64,000 bases of DNA, from NCBI RefSeq assembly GCF_905404315.1, contig NC_066296.1, forward strand, positions 9,362,001-9,426,000, in the 5' to 3' direction. The position numbers and the translations under genes were made by a program. Below the pieces are notes generated by a model. The model had not been told where the DNA came from, ran no database searches, and saw only the letters and a program-made list of their open reading frames with translations. Of this stretch, positions 43,567 through 55,045 are shown in pieces; position 1 is the stretch's first letter, and each line of letters starts with the position of its first letter. The stretch comes from Leptidea sinapis. Taxonomy: Eukaryota; Arthropoda; Insecta; Lepidoptera; Pieridae.

Positions 43567-43975
43567 TTAGCTAGATAATAAAGTACAGATCATTGGACAG
43601 CAGTGATTTTATATTATATAGGCAAATACTAAAAAATAATCTTGAATTCATAAATAATCTACTCAAGATAAAGCAAATATAGCGAAGCAAGCAAGGAAGA
43701 AAAAATAAATGTAAGCATAATATCGTGTTTTCTGTGTATGTGTGTGTTTGGGTGTGTAGTGTGTTGTTATTGTCGGTGCTTTTTAATAATTTTGGTGGTT
43801 TGACTGATGTCATCTTTGTTTAACAATATATTTATAACATTCAAAATAAATTTATTTTTGGTAAGGTGGAAAATATCTAATCCCGTGAAAGACGTATTAT
43901 AGATGTTGGGAATGCGGCTCGTTGATCGATTTTGAGAGTATCTCGTGTGACAATGTGGTACAAAAAACATGGGCT
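43567..43975 (-). pseudogene. LINE ORF2 C-terminal tail (family E)
   Basis: The minus frame 43,767-43,970 (FFVPHCHTRYSQNRSTSRIP, IYNTSFTGLDIF) matches the common pattern 'VP..RT..S..S...R....YN' at the end of LINE ORFs. A TG-rich stretch (43,735-43,760) and AT-rich DNA form a 3' UTR. Assignment rests on this tail only. Confidence 0.5.
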
Positions 43976-44454
43976 CTTAGTTTGAGGATATTATTTAATA
44001 TCTAATAGTTTTGATATCTTAAAACTAAAAAGTAGCTCATTTGTATTTTATAGTCAATACAGCCAATATTAGCTTATTCGATGGTCGAGCAGCCAATCAG
44101 AAACAAGCAGCTAGGATTGCCAACCTAAGTCTACTAAGGTTTCGTTGGTGCAGCGCAGTATTGCTTAGTCACATTTGGCTCGTAGCTGCCGCACCGAACG
44201 GTCACGTCAGAGTTAAGTACTTATAATTATTATTCATTATATTATTCTCTATTTTCTGTTCTGATATTATTATCTCTATTAGTACCTTTTAATAATCTAA
44301 TAGCGTCACCCCATGTGAATATTAAAGGAGGCTAGTAAGTGCTATTTTAGTATTTTAACATAAGTACATTTTATTAAAGATTCCTCAATTTGTTGGATAT
44401 ATGTTATTTATTATTATAGTTAGTTATTTGAGAAAATAGTTCGTTGATACAATA
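43976..44454. other. Interval without identified features
   Basis: No gene recognised; the 61-codon frame at 44,041-44,226 has no domain. Confidence 0.5.
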
Positions 44455-44960
44455 TTCGAGCGGTTCAGCAAATTTATTTTTCTGACGAAGCCCACGTCCA
44501 CATAAATGGGCATGTGAACAAATAAAATTGCAGATTTTGAGAGTGTAAAAACCCTAAAGTAAAACATAAAATACCTTTACATACTCCAAAAGTGACGGTT
44601 GGTTGGCAATAACTTCTAAAGGCGTTAAATGCTACGGAATTTTTTTAACCATAAATACAGCATTTTGAAGGTTACAACAGTAGGACATAAAAACAGCAAA
44701 ATGGCGCCACCCGCCATACATATAATGAAAGTTTATCCGTGATGAAGGGACAATTCCGTAACAAATTGATCTCGCGCAGAACGCAGATCTAACTCCAGCT
44801 GATTTCTTTCTATGGGGTTATCTTAAGAGAAGAGTCTACAAGAATAAACCGGAAACAATACCAGAATCAAAGAATAATATTCGCCAAGAAATGGCTAACA
44901 TACCCAGCGTTCTGTTTTGAAGATTTTCGAAAATCTGAGTAAGTCCTTTTATTTAATTAA
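44455..44960 (+). pseudogene. Decayed mariner/Tc1-type transposase fragment
   Basis: Translations in several frames give FSDEAHVHINGHVNK (which includes the first catalytic Asp region of this group), PLHTPKVTVGWQ, LISRRTQI and then, with shifts, SFYGVILREESTRINRKQYQ and FEDFRKS. The order and wording follow insect mariner-like transposases of the 'FSDEAHF..NG.VN' type, whose catalytic region ends near 'DFFLWGYLK'. Many stops and a shortened centre show it is dead. Confidence 0.6.
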
Positions 44961-45589
44961 ATATTCATTTCAATTCAATGTTTAGTTTATTTTCTATGCT
45001 AATCTTAAAAACTTCTTGCCTATCCTATATTGTTACTTTTTGTTATGATTTCTAAAAGGCAACTCAAGGGAAACCATTATTATGCTTTACGCGTATTTTG
45101 AACGAAGTAGGGAAGAGACTTTAATGAAACCATTAAAATGAAAATCAAGTTTTTTAGCGGTTATGAATCTTGAGTTATAATCTCTTTTATTCAATAAAAA
45201 TTGCGCTTCTTTGTAGAAGTTTGAGATTTATTGAGCAACAACGTCGTTGAAAATAATGAACATTATCTTTGCCGCTAACTTTTACAACAAGAAGAAGACA
45301 CAGACAATAAGTATAAGTAACGACTTTTCACTTTATTATCTTTTTTATATACATGTACATAAGACGTTTATATATCATTTTATGCAACGTATTATAAAAT
45401 TAATGTCACTACGTGAATATTTGTTTTAAAGATATACAATAGATTAAATATAGATTTGAATAAGTAGATAGTAAACGATGTGTTCCTTTTTTACATTCTA
45501 GCCTTGGGTCAAGGTTTGTTTCCCTTTGGATGATCCCGTGATTTTGATGCCGTGGTTATAGCCGATATGATATTAAAGAGCATATCATA
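44961..45589. other. Interval without identified features
   Basis: AT-rich; the 60-codon frame at 45,247-45,429 has no recognisable domain. Confidence 0.5.
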
Positions 45590-46170
45590 TATCAGGATAT
45601 CTTATACCAAACTCTGTAGTACCAATCGGTGGCAGTCCTGGTTCGATGTGTCAGTTGAAGCAGCACCTAACTGAGAAAAACAAGCGTATCTAACCTGGGT
45701 TGCAGTGCTGGGCACAAAGACTGGGCACTGGGTAAATAAGAAAGCCGATACCTTGTACACTCTTTTTGGCTCGAACTGAATAAAAACGAAAATACACCGC
45801 TGACTATCCGGCGGTGTCAGAGCTGTATGCCTGAAGTACAGTTCAGACAGAAAACTGTTCAACGATCTCTGTTTTTTGTTGGACGTAAAGAAGTCCAGCA
45901 GGTCGGATGGAATTTCTGTCATCGTGCTTAGAACATGTACTCTTGAGCTTAGGCCGATGTTAACACGTTTATTCCTGCATTAATATTCAAAAGGCGTAGT
46001 CCGTCCGGCTTACCGCCAGCTCTTGGAATACTTATATGATCGCCAGTTGATCAACGACCGATAGTATGGCTTTCGCCATGGTCAGTCGGCAGGCATTCTT
46101 CTGGTATATCTAACACATAGATGGGCGGTGACTATCAAAAGGATGGGAGAAGGTTTGGCAGTTAGTAGTA
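45590..46170 (+). pseudogene. Decayed LINE family A reverse transcriptase
   Basis: On plus, pieces in changing frames correspond to the segment 28,720-29,590 of the family A copy: SWFDVSVEAAP, KKSSRSDGISVIVLRTC, RQLLEYLYDRQLIND, YGFRHGQSAGILLVYLTHRW and MGEGLAVS. A large internal deletion removes the NYRP region. It is the oldest-looking family A copy in the window. Confidence 0.62.
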
Positions 46171-46196
46171 GTAGCGTATGGGACCAAGCGCTTTGT

Positions 46197-46385
46197 CAAG
46201 CCTGTTTCGTGCGTAAAGCAGTAATATGTTTCGGTTTGAAGGTCGCTGATAGTGAAATTACCACTTTAAATCTTGTCTCAAAGTTACTCATGCAATTGTG
46301 ACTCAAAAGTTTGGGTTCCATCAAGAATAATATATGAAACTGACTTGTATTGGATAGGGCGTATTACTTATCATTAAGGTGTTGT
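46197..46385 (+). repeat. Degraded S1 SINE
   Basis: Sense-strand remnants from TTTCGTGCGTAAAGCAGTAA through TTCGGTTTGAAGG, TCTTGTCTCAA and GGGCGTATTACTTATCA follow S1 in order with many changes. Confidence 0.6.
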
Positions 46386-46389
46386 AGAA

Positions 46390-46881
46390 TTTACCATATT
46401 AATATGTTAAAAAATTTAATTATTATTCGTAAAAAAAATACAAACATATTTAAAATTGTTTCAAAAGTACATGTTTTGGGTGAATATACACCAAAAGATA
46501 ATTATATATAATATAGAAATATTCATTAATATTATTTCTGATGGTTATTTAACATGACTTTAATTGATTTTAATATTACATTAAATTTTAACCTTTTTCA
46601 ACAGGCGTACAGTAAGTGGCTACAAAAATCAGCCAAACGTTGAGAGAGGCGCTCTTAACATAAAATCACTAGTTAACGAGGGTTACGGTCCAACTATTCT
46701 CGCATTTACTGATTGTACTATTTACGAGTTTAGAAAGATTTTAGATTTTATTTTACTTTAGTAACATCAAAAGATTAACCTTTGTTGTTACTGAATCAGC
46801 ATAATATAAAAAGATTAACATTGGGTTACTTATAATGTAAGCTCAGATCGATTACATTCTGTGCGTCTCTCATAAATCTTA
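46390..46881. other. Interval without identified features
   Basis: AT-rich; nothing recognised. Confidence 0.5.
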
Positions 46882-47100
46882 ATATATATAAATCCAGTAC
46901 CCTGATGATTGTTCCCAGTGAACTCTTAAACTAATGAACGGATTTTAATGGGGATAACTTCATGGAGTGCAGTTTAGTCCATCTTGAGAGATAAGATAGT
47001 TTTGATTTCGATTAAGTAGAACCCATTATTATTTTTATTTCCAATATTTGTTTTGTATGAACATATTTTCAATGATAGAAATTATTGACGCTCGGTTTGA
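46882..47100 (+). repeat. Helitron-like end, plus orientation
   Basis: Sense copy of the repeat at 11,590-11,815: TATATATAAATCCAGTACCC opening, then GTGCAGTTTAGTCCATCTTG and TTTTGTATGAACATAT. Confidence 0.4.
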
Positions 47101-48157
47101 CTGTGAAAACAGAACAACGTCTGTCATGTCAGATAGTGTATTATGTAATTGTTAGTACACAGTTAGACGTAAAGAAAGTTGTCATGCATAGTTAAACGCC
47201 GAAATGACTTCGGCCAACTTGGATTACCGCACGAAAATCTTATTAATCTCAGTTCTTAAATCAAAACGGACTCATTTCTGTTTCATTTACTTTTTCTTAA
47301 ACCATATAATATTATTTGATTTATCAAGGCTCTTACCAAACCCATTGTTATTGATTGAATGTTAGATCTGGTTATTTACAAGGAATCTAAATAATGAAAT
47401 GGAATCTGCGATCTCATCGCACTCACACTGGTGAAGGACTTGCGATTGTTCTGAAACTAGGCGGTCGGTGCCTACACAGATTGGACGCTGCTTTTTAGCT
47501 GTCTCAATTATTTAATGTCCATGGTGGTTGCCACAACCATAGAATTAAAATATACTAGTATTTAGACAACCCGACAACCAATTGATAACCAATTTGAATT
47601 GTCAATGTGACTCTTAGCTAGATGTTTAATATTCAAATAAGAATAGTTTAAGAAACTAAAAAACACGCTTTGATTGAAAAGATAATGGTTGAAATTTAAA
47701 ATTAACATCAATTCCTGCCTTATCGAAGATAGAAGAACTTGAAAAATGGAATGATTTTATCAAATTAATGTATTGTCATCGCTCGTCGATAAATCTACGA
47801 AGTTTGAACGAAATCTGGAGATATAAAGTGGGTGAAAATCACAAATGAGTCGGTTACAAACAAACATACATACAGGTGAAGCTAATAAGAAGTGTGTAAA
47901 TACTAAGGAGCAGCGAATGACAATAACAATCGGTGACAATAACAAAAGGTTCGCTTTCCTTCTCTATCTTACTGTATCTTCGTCAAAGATGTTTTTTATC
48001 TCTCTCATGCTGTTTCTATATACGCTAGTATATTGTAAGTCTATGCCTTCACCACTTCGCATCTCGTGAGTCTATTTTCCATTTTTCCCCAGTTAGATAA
48101 AAAAAAGGTTTCAAATATATATTTTTGATTTAAGTACATAAGAGACGAAAAATGAAA
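47101..48157. other. Interval without identified features
   Basis: The frames at 47,760-47,945 (-) and 47,845-48,069 (+) overlap and show no domain. No repeats were recognised. Confidence 0.5.
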
Positions 48158-48790
48158 AAATAGCAGCCAAGTGCGAGTCGGACTCGCCCATGCAGGGTTC
48201 CGTAACAGCAAGTAACAAAATATAAAAGATCTTGTAGTTCGTAGTAACTTTGATCGATATTATAATAGTATAGTATTTCTTTTCAATTAAGTTATTCAAA
48301 ATATTATGATTTATGCCGTATTAAAAAAAAACTACTAACTAGATCCCGCTCAAACCATTTTCGGTGGAAGTTGGCATGGTAATGTACATGATACATTTTT
48401 TATAGTTATATCATTTTCTTATTTTAGAAGTTACAGGGAGAGGACATTTTACCACTTTGGAAGTGTCTCTCGCGCAACTTATGCTGTATAGAAAAAAATT
48501 ATAGTAGAAACCTCGATATCATTTTGAAATACCTATCTATTGATATCCCACACCTATGGGTATGATCAAAAAAAATTTTTGAGTTTTAATTCTAAACCCC
48601 AAATATTATTGTATTTTCCTTCTATTTTTGTAGAAAATCGGAATGCGATTCGCAGAATACATCTACTTACCAAGTTTCAACAGTATAGTTTCGGAAAAAA
48701 GTGGCTGTGACATACGGATGGACAGACAGATATAGACATGACGAATTTATAAGGGTTCCGGTTTTTGCCATTTGGCTTCGGAATTCTAAA
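48158..48790 (+). repeat. Dispersed repeat R1x (plus copy, longest)
   Basis: Starts at AGCCAAGTGCGAGTCGGACT, with AGGGTTCCGTAACAGCAAGT soon after, and ends near AGGGTTCCGGTTTTTGCCAT. The repeated AGGGTTCCG near both ends is a direct repeat, not an inverted one. Interior landmarks are shared with 9,197-9,590. No coding. Confidence 0.65.
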
Positions 48791-49076
48791 AACCATTTTT
48801 TTTTTCCAACTAAAATAAAGAAAGGAAGGTGTTGTTTTCATAAAGTAAATCGAGATAGCATTCGCAACAAAGAAGAAAATCAACTGGCTTTAATTAAAGG
48901 AATGCTTACTGTTACTTGAACTCATTGAAAAGTAAATTTAAATTTCGATTTAATTTGTCCTGTTGAGTATCTAGTCACTCGAAATGAAACAATCCTAGCA
49001 AGCAATTAATTTCATATTCATTTGATAGTAGATAATCATTTCCAGTTAGAGTTTTACTGAAATTATTTTTTAAAAC

Positions 49077-49233
49077 TACTATCATCATCAGTCGTAAGAC
49101 GTTCACTGCAAGACAAAAGCCTCCCCCAAAGATCTCCACGACGATCGGTCCTGCGCTGCCTTCAACCAATCTATTCCGGTGATCTTGACCAGATTGTCGG
49201 TCCATCTTGAGGGGAGCCTACTAACACTTTGTC
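49077..49233 (-). mobile_element. RTE-like LINE 3' fragment
   Basis: Starts with the ATCATCATCAG tail (complement) and runs to about CACTTTGTCTT. ACTACTA occurs on both sides (about 49,075-49,081 and 49,236-49,243) and may be the target duplication. Confidence 0.7.
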
Positions 49234-49429
49234 TTACTACTAATATATCCATCGATAAATCATTAGCCTGCCAAAATTAAAACATGCTTAGATGAACAGT
49301 GTGTGTTTAAATTATTAGAATTATTTGGTGAAGTCAAATTGCTGATAGTGATGACACAAAAGCCCATTGTGACTTCTCAGTAGTAAATAACATAAAATAA
49401 GGGAGTGAAAACAAGTTGTTATTTTAAAG

Positions 49430-49580
49430 TGACATTCCTTACTTCTGGGATAAATTATACAAATAAATTTTGTAACCAAAATTTATGAACGATATGAACG
49501 ACCCGAACCCGCATCACTCGGGTTCCGTCCGAGCGATGTTACCAACTGAGCCAACCGTTCGAGTGACACTTGGATCATAA
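49430..49580 (-). mobile_element. tRNA-headed SINE T1 (minus)
   Basis: On minus: CACTCGAACGGTTGGCTCAG, a degraded anticodon arm, GATGCGGGTTCGGG, then the T1 body to CCCAGAAGTAAGGAATGTCA. The tRNA fold is broken in the T-arm by extra bases. Confidence 0.65.
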
Positions 49581-49654
49581 ATCTTGGTATATCTTGTCAA
49601 CTCTCACTCTCATAGCGTAACTAAAAGAGTTATATCAGAACGGAAAGATACTCT

Positions 49655-49890
49655 CTCTCGTAATGAAGGGTTCCGTAGCAGCAAGTAACATAATATAAAA
49701 GTTAAATAGAAATTTAATATCATTTGATATTAAATTATTTTAGTGGAAAAGACAAAAATCTTTGCTCAAAATCATACAGTGGTTTTCATCATTTATGCGT
49801 ATTATAAAAAACTACTTACTAGATCTCGTTCAAACAAATTTTCGGTGGAAGTTTGCATGGTAATTAATATACATCATATATATTTTTTAG
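49655..49890 (+). repeat. Dispersed repeat R1x, truncated
   Basis: From AAGGGTTCCGTAGCAGCAAG to TTTTCGGTGGAAGTTTGCAT; the second half of the repeat is absent. Confidence 0.6.
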
Positions 49891-49894
49891 TTTC

Positions 49895-50150
49895 ATTAAG
49901 TGTACAAAGAGCCACCCACAACTCCATTTTATTGCAATGATATAAATTTGCGCGGTGATCATCTTGGATTTCAAAAATACGACATTGTCAGTATCCTGTT
50001 CAAAGAAGCCACCCTCAACTTCATTTTGTAGCAATGATATCTATATGGGCGGTGATCCTCTTGGATTTCAAAAACACCACATTGTTAGTATCCTGTGCAA
50101 AGACCACCACCCACAATTCGATTTTGTAGCAATGATATTCATTTAGCTAA
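49895..50150 (-). repeat. ~98-bp minisatellite, ~2.5 units
   Basis: GTGATCATCTTGGATTTCAA (about 49,954) and GTGATCCTCTTGGATTTCAA (about 50,052) start two units; a partial unit precedes. CTGTTCAAAGAAGCCACC and TTTTGTAGCAATGATAT recur. The unit aligns end to end with the reverse complement of the 100-bp unit at 39,850-40,100 (GGCCATCTTGAATTTCAAAA). Confidence 0.85.
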
Positions 50151-50714
50151 CCTATTGAACCTATTGAGCGGAAAGTACAGTATATTATTTCTCCTTCAAT
50201 TAAAAGCCTTCGTCCTTCTTTGTTGTATTTACAAAAGCCGGAAAGAAAAACAGTGACATGTAAGCTGAATTGCTATCATAATTTCTCGCTCTGGTAAAGG
50301 TTTAATGACTAATATCCGCAAAGGGTTAAACCTGTATATCACGCACCCATATTCACTCATTCACATAATATTGCAGAGTTAATTCTACACGCCAACAATG
50401 TCATAATTTATTTACAGCTTACGTCGTTAAATGAAAAGCGTTGTTTAATCCCTTATTATATAAGGGTAAGGAGAAGGGAAAAGGTTCATTATCTTTTGAG
50501 ATACGTATATTATGTACCAACATGCATTGTCTTGAATGGGGCTAAGCATGTCAAATAAGGTTAGCTCCTCCAATGCAAGCATTTTTTATTAGCATATTAA
50601 GATTTAACATTAATATTATACTATACCATATATACACAGTTTTATTTGTGGTAGTTTATGTTGTAGAATTGTATAATGTTTCGTGCGTCATTATTGAATT
50701 ACTCGTATCTATTA
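50151..50714. other. Interval without identified features
   Basis: AT-rich; nothing recognised. Confidence 0.5.
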
Positions 50715-50945
50715 AAACGGCTTTACTCACGTTTTCGGTAACGACTAGTTTTAGACCACTCGTAGGTCCTTCATCAGGGTGAGCGTGGTGGGTTCGCGAT
50801 AACGTCCCACCTCTTACTGCGGACTTAAGCTCGTAGTGCGCGGCTGGACAGGGGGGTGGTTGAGGGGCGCGCGGGGTGCGCCGGTGATTACGAGCACGGT
50901 ATCACTGACACTGTATTACTGTTGGTGTCCACGGTTGCTGACGGG
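50715..50945 (-). repeat. Second copy of the possible Penelope-like end
   Basis: Shares with 24,735-24,960 the blocks ACTTTACTCACGTTTT-like, CCTTCATCAGGGTGAG, GGGTTCGCGATAACGTCCC and GTATTACTGTTGGTGTCCAC. No coding remains beyond this tail. Confidence 0.5.
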
Positions 50946-51090
50946 GTATACCTAGAGGGACACCAATTGACTGTCAGCAATGCTTTGCAATGGTGGTCTG
51001 GTTGGCGATCTTCTGTCATAACTATGTGTTATAGATGGGCGGCGACTTTCGAACGCAAGGGGGAAGGCCTGTCAGTTGAGTCCTTCTGTA
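50945..51090 (+). pseudogene. Short reverse-transcriptase fragment
   Basis: In one plus frame: LEGHQLTVSNALQWWSGWRS, then YRWAATFERKGEGLSVE, corresponding to the LEGHQLISDCQYSFRQGRSA ... GEALAVSLD stretch just before motif A in family A. Only about 45 codons survive and the middle is in the wrong frame. Confidence 0.5.
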
Positions 51091-51689
51091 GACAGGTACT
51101 TCTCTAGAAACTTCCATAATTTTGGGCTTCCTTTTATTATGCTGACCAACGACCAGCGTCCTCACTGGTTCCAGCATACAGGTGGTTTTTGAACACTGGG
51201 AGATCGCAAGGAACTTGTACTGACCAATAATACTAAACTTTTATTATAAAACATAGAAAGTATTTTATTTGGACTACACTAATTACTGTTTATGTATGAT
51301 GTATGCTCCACGTGAATACTGTGCTAACCTAACTGCAAATGCTATTAACGCTCTTAAGAATTTAGTTTCTCTTATAAAAAAAAACAAATCTTATTACTAT
51401 TCTAGGAAATAAGATCAAAAGGGAATTTTAATACCACCAACTAAAAATTCACTAACAAGCTCACATCGAAATAATTAACTTTTAAATTATAGATAAATTT
51501 TTTAAGCTTCTGAGAATACATTTTTAATATCACGATGACTAATATTCGAACAGAAATTGGGCAGAGTAACGACCTAACTAGTCAACGGTTTCAACGAAAA
51601 TGTATCGATGCTAGGGAGACGTCGCCTTTTAAAGAAGTCTTCACCATGTCCACCTGTCACTGTCAACACTATATTTAGAATACTATGGT
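51091..51689. other. Interval without identified features
   Basis: No recognisable repeat or frame. Confidence 0.5.
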
Positions 51690-51691
51690 AC

Positions 51692-52045
51692 TTACATAAA
51701 ATAAAAACTATCATTACCGGGAAGAGTACCAAGAATACTGGCACCATTTCCGCGTTGGATAGCTAGGCTAATCCGTTGACCGAAATAGCTGGGTGCTGTA
51801 CTTTGAGCCCCATGGGCCAAGTATCTCGACACCATACGGCACAAAGATGTATGACTCACTGAGAACCACATATTTGCGACGCTTGCAGTCTTCGGCAGTC
51901 GAAGCAGCAGCCCCAGTATCAACTGCCGTTACTTGGACATGAGAAGGAGCCAAAGTGTCGACGCAAGTTGCGACCCACACCAACTTCCTTCCCCGTGCCC
52001 AAGCCACCAGCGACATTCCATCAGGACGCTTGCCATCGTGGCGGG
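51692..52045 (-). pseudogene. LINE-associated C-terminal domain fragment
   Basis: The minus frame reads MSLVAWARGRKLVWVATCVD, TLAPSHVQVTAVDTGAAAST, YVVLSESYIFVPYGVEILGP and then, after a shift, LAIQRGNGASILGTLPG. I recognise the pattern 'RPDG.....W..G..LVWDATV.DT.A.SH' followed by 'FGPWG' and 'IQRGNA.S.LG' from uncharacterised invertebrate proteins attached to reverse transcriptases. The function of the domain is unknown to me. Normal W-D-A is W-V-A here. Confidence 0.5.
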
Positions 52046-52249
52046 TAAACCATTTGGCTCTAAAACCGCTGGTATATTAAGAGCGGCAAGTGCCCTGCGG
52101 ATGACTTCATTAAAGTTTCTCTTTGTATATAATAATCGTGTGATGCGTGCACCTTTGGATTTTCCAAACTATTCATTAAATTTTTCGTAGTTACTCAAGT
52201 AAGTCGAAACGTATTTGAGTTACTACGTCACCACAAGGTGATCCTCGCA

Positions 52250-52615
52250 CAAACTGTATGAATATTTTTGCAAAGCTGAAACTGTCTGACGTGGTCGCTA
52301 ACTAAGCTAATGGACCTTATGAAAAACCTCATGGTCGCTGAGAGGGCAATGTAGAGAGCTATGCTCGAAGTTTCCCTGCGCGATTGAACCAGAAGAACCA
52401 AAGCCACCAACATAGCCCGAATGATATTGAAACTGAAGTGCCAGCGGGTAGGCTCATAGCTCGAAAGACAGTTAGCCGTTGGAGCAGTCATTGGGGCATG
52501 GGGCAACAAGTGGCAGTGTTGGCCCCCCACAAGATGAACCGATGTCAAGGTCGCCGCAATACGTTGGATGAGGTCAGCGCAGGACAATAGGTCATAGTGG
52601 ACATAATATTTCGGC
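52250..52615 (+). pseudogene. RTE-like LINE C-terminal fragment
   Basis: Sense-strand relative of 25,957-26,288 that reaches further 5' (MDLMKNLMVAERAM, LRD..RRTKATNIARMI, LKLKCQRVGS), ending near AGCGCAGGACAATAGGTCAT. Several stops. Confidence 0.65.
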
Positions 52616-53209
52616 TGATAAGTAAAACTGTCTGTCATTGTTTATTAACTTTTTCGAAGTGGTGGTAATTAGTAAAATATACCTAAGACTAATATTTAGG
52701 AGAATCAGTTTTTGTAGTGTGTTTTTTCAAGTGAAGTTTAATTAATTAAATATGTTATTGAATAAAATTAAATCATGAGAAGTAAAGGTGTAAAATTTGT
52801 AGTAAACTACGTACGCTATTCAAAATTGTTCGAATTGATCATTATTCATTCATTCATTATTGGATTCCTCGTGCAGTTTATGATATGCAAATGAAAATTT
52901 CTGAAATACCGGAGCGCTGAAATACCAAGTCTGCCTTTACAAGACTTCGGTCGATAATAGATAATATTTACACATCTCACAGTTTGCAATAAACTAGGCT
53001 CATAGGAAATAGTTTTTGTCAAACATTTTATTAACCTTTAAAGTTTTATTTTTACTTAACTAAAGAAAGTTTGTGTTAAATACCTTGCCTGTAAAATTTT
53101 ACCCCACAAATTGCCTCATTCTGTTAATTATTTTCTTTAATTAATTAGACTTTGCTCACAACAAAATGAAAATATAAATAAGCATTTATTATGCTTATTT
53201 TTGTGGAAA
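52616..53209. other. Interval without identified features
   Basis: AT-rich; nothing recognised. Confidence 0.5.
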
Positions 53210-54628
53210 TCTATATATATAAAACAACGTCGTGTTAGTTACACTGTTTATAACTCAAGACGGCTAGACCAATTTTCCTGTTGTTAGATTTTTTCGATTT
53301 CTCTTAGTCAGGAATAGGATAATAAGTAATAACATATCAAAAAAATCACGAAAAAATATTGTTATAAAAAAAAAATCTGATACATTTTGTATGTATTGAC
53401 ATTTTGATGACATCTCGAGAATAGAAAGAATTCAATTAAGTTTTTTGTTAGTTTCACGCTACATGAGTAACATAATACAACTGACAGTGCACGTCATGTT
53501 ATTCAAGTTGAGTGGTTGGTGTGTTTGTTTCGAGTTTCTATTAGCTTATTGTGCTGATATTATCATTAACAATGTCACGACCAAGACGATCAAATTATTC
53601 CCGACAAAGACGTAATGCAACTAGGATTTGAAACATTGCCAATGAAAGGAATGAAGAAGAACAAGAAATTGCAGGTGAAAAGAACCGCGTTAGTATGGAT
53701 CGACTTCGTGCTATGAATCACAAGAAAATGTGAGATCAGAGATCAACAGCTAGATAATTTTCGACGCACAAGAAGAAATTTATGAAGTTCTGATTTGAAT
53801 CGAGGATAATTTTCTAGCAAACACTCAAAAATACAATGTTTGATTCTAAATGACCCCATTTGGGGCAGACATTATCTAAGAACGAAGACATTCAAGGTAT
53901 TTATTTATTTATATACTTACACACAATACAGTAGAAGAATAACATAAGTACTTATTCCTGTGAATAATTATTGTTATACAATAAAATATACCGCTAATTC
54001 TAAAAAAAGTGTTTATAAATCAGTAATACGGACTTCGCTTTCGATATTAAGGACAGATTCACCATCGGATTTAATCATTGCAACCTCTCGAAGATGCCCA
54101 GCATAAATTTTTACAATTATACTTCATGGGCAACATGGAGGAATAACTTGATCGATGTCAAGAGATCAATGCAGCAATGAAAATATCAATTCTCCAAGAT
54201 CTGCAGCAACTACTTCATGAACATTTTCACGTCGAGTTAGCCCGCAAATCTTTCCTTTCCAATCCGTCTCGCATTCGCCCTGACCATTCAAATCTTAAGC
54301 CCAATCCTTCAAAGTTTGTGGTCTGAATCTAGAATCCATTTCCCATGTTCAATTAATTATAAGTGGCATGTTCACGGGATGGTAGACCATCTGCGTTATT
54401 TGCTTTTGCGCATGATAATAAAACGGTAAATGTCGTCTATCACAAGGTGCTTCACTAAAGAGTACAACCCAAGCCCCAAAATACACAGCCAATAAAGAAT
54501 CATTAACGAACTTGATTTTTTTTTATTTCCTTATATTTATTATCCTATTAAAATATTGAAATTAATTAAATCCAAAATCTGCTCATTTATTGCCTCTAAG
54601 GCGGAACAGTGTTCGCCGGGTCAGCTAG
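53210..54628 (+). mobile_element. Helitron, internally deleted
   Basis: Starts TCTATATATATAAAACAACG at 53,210 and ends GCCGGGTCAGCTAG at 54,628, followed by host T and preceded by A. It is 1.42 kb; autonomous Helitrons are usually 5-8 kb. The last 14 bases are shared with the small Helitrons at 2,923 and 55,262, so they could have used the same enzyme. Confidence 0.8.
53572..54458 (+). pseudogene. Rep/helicase remnant of Helitron
   Basis: The N-terminal part starts MSRPRRSNYSRQRRNATRI, has one stop, then NIANERNEEEQEIAGEKNRV, typical of the basic start of insect Helitron proteins. Near 54,255-54,310 a piece reads FPIRLAFALTIQ (compare LPFPVQLAFAMTINKAQG, helicase motif V/VI region). The extreme C-terminus VACSRDGRPSALFAFAHDNK, then TVNVVYHKVLH-stop (ending at 54,458), matches the family's last helicase motif. 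Everything between, including the Rep HUH motif and Walker A, is deleted or unreadable. Confidence 0.72.
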
Positions 54629-54832
54629 TATTTTTATAGAAATTTATACATCTATAAGCTATTTCATTCATTTCACTGAAAGCAATGAAAGGCTTTTCAT
54701 CAATGTTTAAGTTTTACGAGAGTTATAAATGATCATTATAATTTTGTAAAATACTTTTTATAAAACAGCGAATGTTGTGACCTTCTATTTTATCAAAGAT
54801 TTCTAAATTATAATTTAAGTCTCGTATATTGA

Positions 54833-55045
54833 TACACTTACGTTACACAAATTATCTTGCCCCAAACTACGCATGTACTGTATACATTAATACAATTACT
54901 TACTTAAACATACATAAATTTTTATAATCATCCATGACTCGGAAACGAACACCCATATTCATCATGTAAACGTTTGTGCCTACCGGGATTCGAACCCGGG
55001 TCCTCTACGTACTAACTACGGTCACTAACCAGTGGGCATTATGGG
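54833..55045 (-). mobile_element. tRNA-headed SINE T2 (minus)
   Basis: On minus: GTTAGTGACCGTAGTTAGTA, then the T-arm ACCCGGGTTCGAATCCCGGT, then body with GATGAATATGGGTGTTCGTT and ATCTTGCCCC (complement). Shares head and body with 62,634-62,882. Confidence 0.7.
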
